Source: Thiococcus pfennigii
GTDB lineage: Bacteria > Pseudomonadota > Gammaproteobacteria > Chromatiales > Chromatiaceae
NCBI RefSeq assembly: GCF_016583835.1
Contig: NZ_NRRW01000006.1
Location: 1-64,000 of the forward strand
DNA: 64,000 bases
Reading direction: 5' to 3'
Shown here: in pieces, positions 49,474 through 57,601 of the stretch
How the letters are laid out: every line of letters begins with the position of its first letter
Position numbering within the stretch: the first letter of the stretch is position 1
The notes under the pieces: model-generated
The model's input: the letters and a program-made list of their open reading frames with translations, nothing else
Told to the model about the DNA's origin: nothing
The model's database searches: none
Position numbers and translations under genes: made by a program

Positions 49474-50237
49474 AAGAGCTGCTTCTGATCGGCATCGGCC
49501 CGGGTCACCCGGACTACCTGACGGTCCAGGCGATCGAGGCGATGCGCCGCGTCGACGTCTTCTTCTTCCTCGAAAAGGCCGGCGAGGGCAAGGGCGAGCT
49601 GATCCGCATCCGTCGCGAGATCCTCGAGCGCTTCGTCCCCGACGGGGGCTACCGCATCGTCACGGCCCAGAGTCCGACGCGCGACGCGAGCGGCCCCTAC
49701 CGCGACGGCGTCGAGGCCTGGTACCGTGCCAAGGCCGACCTCTTCGCCGGGCTGATCGAGCACGAGTTGGCCGACGGCGAGTGCGGCGCGCTGCTCCTGT
49801 GGGGCGACCCATCCCTCTACGACGGCACCCTGGCGATCCTGAAGGGCCTCCTCGAGGAGGCGCGCGTGGCCTTCGCGCTCGAGGTCATCCCGGGCATCAC
49901 GAGCATCCAGGCCCTGACGGCGCGGCACAAGATCCCGCTCAACCGGATCGGCGAGGGCATCCAGGTGACCACGGCCCGGCGACTCGCGGCGACCGACCCC
50001 GAGCAGATCGCCAATACCGTGGTGATGTTGGACTCCAACGCCGCCTTCCGCGAGCTGGCCGGGACCGACCTGACCATCTACTGGGGCGCCTATCTCGGCA
50101 CCGAGGACGAGATGCTGGTCTCCGGGCGGCTCGCCGACCTCGCCACCGACCTCGCCGAGCAGGCGCTGCGGGCCAAGGCCGAGAAGGGCTGGCTGATGGA
50201 CATCTATCTGCTGCGCCGGGAAGGCCCGCGCGAGTGA
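49470..50237 (+). CDS. cobF: Precorrin-6A synthase (deacetylating)
   Basis: The 255-residue product is a tetrapyrrole methylase with the N-terminal LLIGIGPGHPDYLTVQA, the central LLWGDPSLYDGTLAIL and IPGITSIQALTARHKI. This subtype is CobF, which methylates C1 and releases the C20 fragment in the oxygen-dependent cobalamin pathway. That fits with a CobZ-type precorrin-3B synthase in the same window. It is last in the operon with cobU. Confidence 0.88.
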   Translation: MKELLLIGIGPGHPDYLTVQAIEAMRRVDVFFFLEKAGEGKGELIRIRREILERFVPDGGYRIVTAQSPTRDASGPYRDGVEAWYRAKADLFAGLIEHELADGECGALLLWGDPSLYDGTLAILKGLLEEARVAFALEVIPGITSIQALTARHKIPLNRIGEGIQVTTARRLAATDPEQIANTVVMLDSNAAFRELAGTDLTIYWGAYLGTEDEMLVSGRLADLATDLAEQALRAKAEKGWLMDIYLLRREGPRE

Positions 50238-50343
50238 GCCCTCCTCGGACGGGCGGTGGGGCGCTGGTCTTTGCCCGGCCCGCTCGGCCTGGGACAATGG
50301 CCTCCTGAACGGGCGCCGCGCTGCCCCAACGCAGGCCGATATC

Positions 50344-51459
50344 ATGCCGCGGATCATCGATCGCTATCTCATTCTCGAGGTCCTGAGGGCCTTCGCCGCC
50401 ATCTCGGGGGTCCTCCTGCTCGTCGTCGTCAGCATGCTGTTGCTGCGCGTCCTGGAGGAGGCCAATCTCGGGGCGCTCAACGCCGACCTGGTGCTGCGGT
50501 TCCTGTCCCTCGAGGTCGCGCGGCAGCTCGCGAGCCTCGTCCCGCCGGCCTTCTTCCTCGCCATCCTGATCGCCTACGGCCGCCTGTCGCGCGACAGCGA
50601 GCTGATCGCCCTGAGTGCCGGTGGGATCGGCACGGGGCGCCTCTACCTTGCCCTCGTCTATGGCGCGGTGGCGCTTGCGGTGCTGACCGCCTGGCTCGCC
50701 CTTGAGGTCAAACCCTGGGCCGCGCGCGAGATCCAGCTGATCCGCGTGCAGCAGAAGGACCAGGGTTATCAGATCGCTGGCCTCCAGGCCGGCCGCTTCT
50801 ATCAGCAATTCAACGGCGACGTCACCCTCTACATCGGCGAGATCGACGACAAGCGGCGCCTGCGGCACGTCTTCATCCACGATCGGCGTGGCTCGGTGGA
50901 GCGACTCGTGATGAGCGATATCGGCCACTACCAGATGGACGAGGCGACCGGTGACCATCTGGTCACGCTGCTCCAGGGGCGGCGCTACGACGGGCGGCCG
51001 GGCGCCGCCGACTACGCCATCGGCGAGTTCGAGACCTATCGGGTGTGGATCGAGGCGCGCACCGCCACCCTGTATGGGCGCAAGCGCTCGATGATGCCGA
51101 CCGGCGAGCTCCTCGGCTCGGACGATCCCGAGGACCGCGCCGAGCTCGAGAGCCGGCTCGCCCCTCCGCTCGCGATCTTCACGCTGGCGCTCATCGCCGT
51201 GCCGCTCGGCGTGGGATCCCCGCGCCAGCGCAACACGGGTCGAATCCTGCTCGCCTTCCTCACCTACTTCAGCTTCTTCAATCTCCAGCGGCTCGCCGAG
51301 ACCTGGTTGCAGCGGGGCGTGACACCGCCGTGGCTCGGCAGCCTCTGGTACCAGCTCTTGATCCTGGCCGTCGTCTTCGCGATCCTGCTCTCCGACAGCT
51401 ATTGGCTCAAACGCGTCCAGCGACGCCTCGGGCTCGCCAGGGCGCCGGGCGGGACCTGA
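50344..51459 (+). CDS. lptF: LPS export ABC transporter permease LptF
   Basis: The 371-residue product begins [17 protein letters not shown] and has six membrane helices in two groups of three with a periplasmic jellyroll domain between (about 105-265; [15 protein letters not shown]). [14 protein letters not shown] is the coupling segment. LptF and LptG form the membrane channel that extracts LPS with LptB2. LptG normally follows lptF, but here tRNA-Pro comes next, so lptG must be elsewhere. Confidence 0.91.
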   Translation: MPRIIDRYLILEVLRAFAAISGVLLLVVVSMLLLRVLEEANLGALNADLVLRFLSLEVARQLASLVPPAFFLAILIAYGRLSRDSELIALSAGGIGTGRLYLALVYGAVALAVLTAWLALEVKPWAAREIQLIRVQQKDQGYQIAGLQAGRFYQQFNGDVTLYIGEIDDKRRLRHVFIHDRRGSVERLVMSDIGHYQMDEATGDHLVTLLQGRRYDGRPGAADYAIGEFETYRVWIEARTATLYGRKRSMMPTGELLGSDDPEDRAELESRLAPPLAIFTLALIAVPLGVGSPRQRNTGRILLAFLTYFSFFNLQRLAETWLQRGVTPPWLGSLWYQLLILAVVFAILLSDSYWLKRVQRRLGLARAPGGT

Positions 51460-51515
51460 CGGGCACGGCGGTGATTTGACAGTGGCTTGGGCGGGTACTA
51501 TCCTCCCCAGTCTTG

Positions 51516-51593
<78 letters not shown>

Positions 51594-51599
51594 TAAAAC

Positions 51600-51634
51600 A
51601 ACGGCTTAGGCGATTCGTCCCTAAGCCGTTTTTC
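51600..51634 (+). terminator. Rho-independent terminator after tRNA-Pro
   Basis: AACGGCTTAGG and CCTAAGCCGTT form an 11-bp stem around a short loop, followed by TTTTT. Confidence 0.9.
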
Positions 51635-52234
51635 GTTGTGCCACACTGTTGTCACAGTTCGGCGGCGGAGTCGTGGCGCAAGATCCCTGACCACAGCGCA
51701 TGATCGGGCCGCATGTGCGGCCAGCCCTTCACCTCATGCGGTAGACCACGAATCGAGCGTCGCGCCGGCGGCGGTGCGCGCCCACCCTTCTGAACGGGAT
51801 GGCGCCGGCTCGATCCGAAAACGGCAGTTGACCGCTTCATCATCGATTCAAGGGCGCCTCGCAAAATGCAAGGTCCCCTGACGTCGTGGAACGCGCGAAG
51901 TGGCTTTACGGGAGCCCTGCTCACCCGCTCGATGAAGGCCGCTACGACGCCGATTGCACGTCGCGCGCGGCGCACCTCGGGTGCCGTCCAACGGCCGCTT
52001 TTCGGATGATGGAACCCTGGCGGCCTGCGCGGGCGTCGCCCGCTCGGGTGGACGCCCGCTTGCGCGATCGGGGTCGGCGATCACCGGCGAGCCGGACCCT
52101 GGGGCACGGGGTGTCCTCGTCGCGCGCCGGTCGACCGTCGTTGCTCGCTTGGATCCGCGTCACGATGCGTCTGGCTCCAGGGGGCTGTCCGATTCTCCCG
52201 CCGCATCGGCCCTTGTGCGAGGTCTCTGACAGTC
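51635..52234. other. Gene-free stretch downstream of tRNA-Pro
   Basis: A minimal nested palindromic element lies at 51849-51880 (CAAGGGCGCC..TGCAAGGTCCCCTG). A minus-strand frame ending at 51652 with [18 protein letters not shown] near its C-terminus may be a gene remnant, but I cannot name it. tRNA 3' ends are common integration sites; no integrase or duplicated tRNA end was found. Confidence 0.5.
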
Positions 52235-53599
52235 GTGGTTATCCTGCTGATTCTTTGCCTGATCCTCGTGAACGGCGTGTTCGCGATGTCGGAGATCGCG
52301 GTGGTGTCGGCGCGTCGCGCTCGGCTGCAGGCCCGCGCGGATGAGGGCAGCCTCGGCGCCGGGGCGGCCATTGCGCTGCAAGAGCGCCCCGGGGGCTTCC
52401 TCTCGACGATCCAGGTCGGCATCACCTCGGTGGGTATCCTCAGCGGGGCGATCGGCGAGGCGGCCTTGGCCGGTCCGGTGGCCGACGGGCTTGCCTGGCT
52501 GCCTTTGCCGTCCGGCTGGATCGACGCGCTCGCGCTGGGGTTGGTCGTCGCTGCCCTTGCCTATTTGTCGGTGGTCATCGGCGAGTTGGTGCCCAAGCAA
52601 CTCGCGCTCCTGTTCCCGGAGGCGATCGCAGCGCGGGTCGCCCGGCCTCTCGGCGGGCTGGCACGCGCGGCGCTGCCGGTGGTTTGGCTGTTGTCGACCT
52701 CGAGCGCCTTGGTGCTGCGACTGCTGGGCGTGCGTCGCAATGGCGAGCCGCCGGTCACCGACGAGGAGATTCGGATGCTCATGGCGCAGGGGGCCGAAGC
52801 CGGCGTCTTCCACGCGAGCGAAGGTGCGATCGTCGCGAATGTGCTGCGTCTCGATGAGCAGCCGATCGGCGCCATCATGACGCCGCGCAACGAGATCGAT
52901 TACCTGGATCTGGACATGGAGTCCGAGGGGCTGCGCGCGGCCCTGGCCGGCGCGTCGCACGGCAAGGTGCCGGTCTGCCGCGGGGGGTTGGACGGGGCGC
53001 TCCTCGGCGTGCTGCGGATCAGCGCGCTGCTGCCGCGCTGTCTCGCCGGTCAGGCCGTGGGGCTCGCGGAGGTCGAAGCGGCCTTGCATCCGCCGCTCTT
53101 CGTCCCGGCCAGCCAGACCACGACGCAGTTGATGGAGACCTTCAGGTCCAGTCGCCTGAACCTGGCCCTGATCGTCGATGAATATGGCAGCTTGCGGGGC
53201 CTGGTCACGCTCGCCGATGTACTCGCATCCATCGTGGGCCAGCCCGTTGGCGTCGAGGTCCGCGACGGCGAAGAGATCGTCGCGCGCGCCCCCGGCTCCT
53301 GGCTCGTCGACGGTGGCCTGTCCCTGGAGAGGTTGAGGGCCGAGCTGGCAGTGGGGCAGCCGCTGCCGGACGAGGAGACCAAGGCCTTCCACACCGTCGG
53401 CGGCTTTGTCATGCACGCCCTCGGTCGGGTGCCGCGGACCGGCGATGCCGTCGAGGCGGTCGGGCTGCGCCTCGAGGTCATGGACATGGACCGGCAGCGT
53501 GTGGACAAGGTGCTCGTGGAACGGCTGGCGTCCTCGCCCGAGCCCGGGTCGCCCGCGCCGGAACGTGCGGCTGCCACGCCCGAGAGGTCAGAGCGATGA
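52235..53599 (+). CDS. CNNM/CorC-type hemolysin-family transporter protein
   Basis: GTG start at 52235; 454 residues. It has a DUF21 membrane domain with four helices (about 1-190), two CBS motifs (about 205-330; the first includes MTPRNEIDYLD) and a CorC_HlyC domain (about 350-430; VDGGLSLERL, GGFVMHALGRVP). Members are linked to magnesium or other cation export and are often miscalled hemolysins. The C-terminus is Pro/Glu-rich. It is convergent with the lysozyme lipoprotein gene. Confidence 0.9.
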   Translation: MVILLILCLILVNGVFAMSEIAVVSARRARLQARADEGSLGAGAAIALQERPGGFLSTIQVGITSVGILSGAIGEAALAGPVADGLAWLPLPSGWIDALALGLVVAALAYLSVVIGELVPKQLALLFPEAIAARVARPLGGLARAALPVVWLLSTSSALVLRLLGVRRNGEPPVTDEEIRMLMAQGAEAGVFHASEGAIVANVLRLDEQPIGAIMTPRNEIDYLDLDMESEGLRAALAGASHGKVPVCRGGLDGALLGVLRISALLPRCLAGQAVGLAEVEAALHPPLFVPASQTTTQLMETFRSSRLNLALIVDEYGSLRGLVTLADVLASIVGQPVGVEVRDGEEIVARAPGSWLVDGGLSLERLRAELAVGQPLPDEETKAFHTVGGFVMHALGRVPRTGDAVEAVGLRLEVMDMDRQRVDKVLVERLASSPEPGSPAPERAAATPERSER

Positions 53600-53684
53600 G
53601 CGGCGTTTCAGACGGACCCCGGCAACCACATCGTCGGGGTCCGTGCTGATCGTCCGATCCGATGCCCGATCGACCCGCCTCCCC

Positions 53685-54389
53685 TCAGATCGGTTCGCCG
53701 GCGCGAATGTCGATAGGTGTCAGATCCATATCCACCGGAGGCGGCAACCGCGGCATCGGCAGGCCTTCGAAGAAGAGCTCGATCTCCCGTTCGCGCCGCG
53801 TCTTCAGCCCGGCCAATTCCCGGCCTCCAGCATAGATCCAACGGCGGAACTGAAAGGGCACCTTGTCGAATTCCTCGGCATTGATGACCTTGAGCAGCGT
53901 CGAGCGGTTGAAGTTGCCGCTGCCGACGTTGAAGACGAAATCGCACAAGGCCGCGAACTGACCATCGGTCAATTCCGGTTTTACAGCGATAATCACGGCG
54001 ATCTGCGCCGTGCGCATGTCGCCCACCAGCAGCTGTTCGCCCTCGGACTCGGTTACGCCGCGAAGGAAGTGGGCGGGTTCGGTTCCATCGCATCGGGCGA
54101 GTTTGATCAAGTGGCCATAGGCGATCGTGCAATAGCCCGCCGCGTCATTGTAAAGGCGGCTGCGAAAACCCTCGGATAGCTTGGTTAAATCGATCCCTTT
54201 TTGGTAGACGGGCCGCAATTCGACGCCGGCTGGTAACACGGCCCGTTCTGCTTCGTCGTCCAGGAAGATCCCCGGGGTCAGGCGGTCAGTGGTGGGAAAA
54301 CGCTCCTGCGCAGGTCTGTCGCAGCCGGCCAGCAGGCCGCCGGCCAGGACCGCGGCGATGGTCAAGCGCTGCATCTTCGTCCAGCTCAT
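53685..54389 (-). CDS. GH24 (T4-type) lysozyme lipoprotein
   Basis: ATG 54389 has GGGAGAG upstream; 234 residues. A lipoprotein signal ends in LLAGC (Cys23). The glycoside hydrolase family 24 core keeps the T4 lysozyme catalytic triad at the exact spacing: Glu73, Asp82, Thr88 (LSEGFRSRLYNDAAGYCTIA), with AYGH and FVFNVGSGNFNRSTLL. It should cleave peptidoglycan glycan strands while tethered to a membrane. Phage endolysins of this family are usually free or signal-arrest proteins, and no phage genes are near. It is divergent from the caspase-like gene. Confidence 0.9.
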   Translation of the reverse strand: MSWTKMQRLTIAAVLAGGLLAGCDRPAQERFPTTDRLTPGIFLDDEAERAVLPAGVELRPVYQKGIDLTKLSEGFRSRLYNDAAGYCTIAYGHLIKLARCDGTEPAHFLRGVTESEGEQLLVGDMRTAQIAVIIAVKPELTDGQFAALCDFVFNVGSGNFNRSTLLKVINAEEFDKVPFQFRRWIYAGGRELAGLKTRREREIELFFEGLPMPRLPPPVDMDLTPIDIRAGEPI

Positions 54390-54756
54390 CGCACTCTCCC
54401 GTTCGTGAATAGGGGTACCGCAAGCATAGCAGCCGGGCGGCGGTTTGGAAGGCGTGCAAGGGTTCCCCAAGAATGCTTTCGATGCCTCGGGATGAAGACC
54501 CGTGATGGCGTTGGGTCGGCCCTGATCTCCTCGATCCTCTAGGCTGGATGCAGGGTCGCGATGCAGGTCATCGAGCCCGGGCGCGCGATGCGTTTGCCGA
54601 ACGGTTATTCCATGCAAATTGCAACAGAAATGGGCCGGCTGCCCGGGTGCGGCCAATACGCCTTTGTGCTAGTTTTTCGATAGATGAGAAGTCCGCAGGG
54701 CCAGTCGACGTCGATACTGCCACCGAAATTCGTCTCTCTGCGTGAAGGGGGCCATC
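54390..54756. promoter_or_regulatory. Divergent control region, lysozyme and caspase-like genes
   Basis: This 367-base gap lies between two lipoprotein genes that start in opposite directions. The less GC-rich stretch at 54600-54690 (GCAAATTGCAACAG, GCTAGTTTTTCGATAG) is the likeliest promoter for the plus-strand operon. I cannot define -35/-10 boxes with certainty. Shared control of the two sides is inferred from the arrangement. Confidence 0.45.
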
Positions 54757-57531
54757 ATGTCACGGTCATTCGTTCGGTACGGTCTGGCGATCGCGTGCGG
54801 TGTGCTTTGGCTCCTAACGGCCGGCTGTCAGGATGAAGGTGGGCCTGCGTCTTCGTTGCCGGCGATCGGTTGCGACCCCGATCGGTTCGTCGAGACCGAT
54901 GGTCAGCGCCGCGTCGCACTGCTCGTCGGCGTCGGCCAGTATCGCAACGAACTGATCCCGGATCTGAAGGGACCGCCCAACGACGCTCGTCTGATCTATG
55001 ACCTGCTCACCGGCCCGAACGGCTATGGTTTCCCGAAGGAGAATGTCTGTGTATTGATCGATGGGGCGGCGACCACCGATGCCTTCCGCGAGGCCTTCGA
55101 GCGACTGTTGGTCGAACGGGCGCGCGCGCAGGACGTCGCGGTGCTCTTCTTCGCCGGGCATGGTTCGCAGACCCGTAGCCTCGGTGACGATGAACCGGAC
55201 GGGTGGGATGAGACCCTGTTGTTCCACGATTCGAGGGTCGGGACAGTTCGCGATCTGGTCGACGACGAACTCAATGCGATGCTGGCCAGGCTCCATGCGA
55301 AGACGCGCAATCTGACCGCGATCGTCGATGCCTGCAATTCGGGGACCGTGACGCGCGCGCCCGAGGCGGGCACGACGATGGCCCGCTTCTTCACGCCCAT
55401 GGACGAGACCGACGGCCCGATCGGGGCGGTCTCCGAAGGCGGAGACGCCAGCCCGTCCTGGGTGCCGGCCTCGTTACCGGGACTCGTGGCCCTGACGGCG
55501 GCGAGCGACGGCAATCCGGCCTTGGAGAAGGATGGCCGGGGCCTCTTCACGGCCGCCTTGGCGCAGGTCCTCGCGCAGGTCGGCGACCGCCCGCTCACCT
55601 ATGCGCAGGTCGCGCGTCAGGTGCCGCCACTGCTGGCGGCGGAGAGTCCGCAGATCCCCTACTTCCAGGGCGATCTCCGGCGCGCCGTGTTCGGAAAGGC
55701 GACGCGCGAGCGGCCGATCGGCTGGGAGGTTCGCACGGTGGGTGATCGGCTGGAACTCGCTGGACCGCCGCTCCCCGGGGTCGGGCCCGGTGCCGAATTT
55801 CGGATCTATGGCGGCGGGGTTGCAGGGGCCGAGGCCCACGACCCAGGACGGGCGAAGGGCACAGCGGTCGTCGTCGAGATGCAAGGCGTGAATGCCTGGG
55901 CCCGGGTCACGGCGGTGGATGCCGCGCGTGGACCCATGGCGCCCGGGGACTTGGCGGTGCTGGTGCGTCCGCAGGACGGCTACACCCAAGTGCGGGTCCG
56001 ATTGCGCCCGGCCGACGAACCCGGGGGCTTGCCGGCCGAACGGGCAGATGCCTTGAGGCGTTCGATCCAGGCCGATCCGGATGCGCGATTGCTGGTCGAG
56101 CCGACCGATGGGGCGGGCGACTTCGAGCTCAGCCTGGATGCGAGCGGCCGGCTCCTGTTGCGCGGTCCCGAGAATCGGATCCGGACCCGCTATGAGCGAG
56201 ACCAAGCCGTCCCGCGCAACCTGTGGCAACACGCGCGCATTCGCGCCCTGACCCACCTGCGCGGCGAGGGCGGCGCGGACTTCGTCAATCAGGAAACGCT
56301 CCAGGCGCGGCTGGTGCCGGCCCCAGCCGCCCGGCAGGTCGCCTGTGCCCGGGGCGTCTGGGTTCAGGCCGAGCCCAATCAGGAGCAGGTCGTGCCGCTG
56401 TGCCACGCATGGAACCTCGAGGTGACCCTGGACGCGTCGGCTCCGGTGCCCCTGTTGATCGGGGCGCTGGTCCTGTCGAGCGATGGCGGCCTGTTCGCGC
56501 TGCCGGTGGATCGCCAGACCATCCGTCTGGGACCGGGTGAGCGTCACCTGTTCGCGGCGCGCGGCGAGACCTTCCAGGGTGTGCCGCCGATCGATGTGGT
56601 GGAGCGAATCCTGGTCTTCGGGACGCAGGAGACGAACCCGGTCCCTTGGCATCTCTTCGCCGAGGAGGCTGCGGTGCGGCAGGGGGTTGCGTCGGCAGGC
56701 CTGTACCGGGCGCTCGATCGTTATCTGACGCCTGGCACGCGCGGCGCGGCGCCGCTGGCGGACGGGCCGATCGAAGACACGACCTGGACGCTCAGCAGTG
56801 TTGCGATGCGCGTCGAGGCCAACTACCGTTTCCTCGCATCGCAAAGCCGGGGTGCCGCGGCGATCGATCGGCGCGAATACACGATTGCGGACTTCGATTT
56901 GCGGCCCTACCTGCCGGATGCGCGCGACAGTGCCCTTCACCAAGTCCTCGCGGTGGCCGACTGGCTCGCTCGCTCGTCCGCCGAGGACGGCTTTTCCTAC
57001 AAGCAGCATGCGTGGAACAAAGGCAGCGATCGCGAGAACCTCCAACTCGGGATCGACTGTTCCCGCGCGATCTGGTTTGCCTTCACCCGAGCCGGTTGGC
57101 CCTACAATCGCGACGACCGGTATCTGACGACGGCCCAGATGGTCGGGGACGGCAGCCCGATGGCAGACCGCTTCGACAGTTGCCTGGGGGACCCGGCGCT
57201 TCGTATCGGCGATCTCCTCGTCTACCGCGACCCCGGGCGGGGCGATGGCCACGTGGTCATGGTCATCGATCCCGACAAGCGTATCGCCTGGGGCTCCCAC
57301 GGCTGGGACGGGACGCCGCGCGACCTTCCGGTCGAACCGGACACCGGGGTCGAGTACCAGAAGATCAAATACAAGCCGGATTGGCGGCGTTGGGATCGTG
57401 CGACCATGGAACTCGCCGCCTGCTGGCGTTACCGGACCTTTGCCGAGGAACACCGTACTGGACGCGGGATGCCCGGCAGCGACGCCCTGATCTCTGCGTG
57501 CGACCCGAACCGTCGCTGCGGAAACCCCTGA
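54757..57531 (+). CDS. Caspase-like lipoprotein fused to NlpC/P60-like domain
   Basis: ATG 54757 follows GAAGGGGG; 924 residues. A lipoprotein-like signal (LLTAGC, Cys24) is followed by a C14 caspase-like domain (about 48-310) with His134 (FFAGHGSQ) and Cys192 (VDACNSGT). A long middle region (about 320-620) has beta-rich character and a further helical part. Near the C-terminus an NlpC/P60-like fold shows Cys768 (IDCSRAIWFAF), His832 (GDGHVVMV) and His848 (GSHGW), with GDLLVYRD. Caspase-like peptidases cut proteins; NlpC/P60 enzymes cut peptidoglycan peptides. It is followed after 70 bases by the CHAT gene on the same strand. Confidence 0.88.
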   Translation: MSRSFVRYGLAIACGVLWLLTAGCQDEGGPASSLPAIGCDPDRFVETDGQRRVALLVGVGQYRNELIPDLKGPPNDARLIYDLLTGPNGYGFPKENVCVLIDGAATTDAFREAFERLLVERARAQDVAVLFFAGHGSQTRSLGDDEPDGWDETLLFHDSRVGTVRDLVDDELNAMLARLHAKTRNLTAIVDACNSGTVTRAPEAGTTMARFFTPMDETDGPIGAVSEGGDASPSWVPASLPGLVALTAASDGNPALEKDGRGLFTAALAQVLAQVGDRPLTYAQVARQVPPLLAAESPQIPYFQGDLRRAVFGKATRERPIGWEVRTVGDRLELAGPPLPGVGPGAEFRIYGGGVAGAEAHDPGRAKGTAVVVEMQGVNAWARVTAVDAARGPMAPGDLAVLVRPQDGYTQVRVRLRPADEPGGLPAERADALRRSIQADPDARLLVEPTDGAGDFELSLDASGRLLLRGPENRIRTRYERDQAVPRNLWQHARIRALTHLRGEGGADFVNQETLQARLVPAPAARQVACARGVWVQAEPNQEQVVPLCHAWNLEVTLDASAPVPLLIGALVLSSDGGLFALPVDRQTIRLGPGERHLFAARGETFQGVPPIDVVERILVFGTQETNPVPWHLFAEEAAVRQGVASAGLYRALDRYLTPGTRGAAPLADGPIEDTTWTLSSVAMRVEANYRFLASQSRGAAAIDRREYTIADFDLRPYLPDARDSALHQVLAVADWLARSSAEDGFSYKQHAWNKGSDRENLQLGIDCSRAIWFAFTRAGWPYNRDDRYLTTAQMVGDGSPMADRFDSCLGDPALRIGDLLVYRDPGRGDGHVVMVIDPDKRIAWGSHGWDGTPRDLPVEPDTGVEYQKIKYKPDWRRWDRATMELAACWRYRTFAEEHRTGRGMPGSDALISACDPNRRCGNP

Positions 57532-57601
57532 GTCGCGGTCCGGATCCATGGGGCCGAGACCCAGCAGCCAAGCCCTGATACATAGGTCCTCGGTCGTCCC
57601 G

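Noticed and set aside
51652-51975. Integrase gene next to tRNA-Pro
   Set aside because: The minus-strand frame has no tyrosine recombinase motifs. It is left as an unnamed possible remnant.
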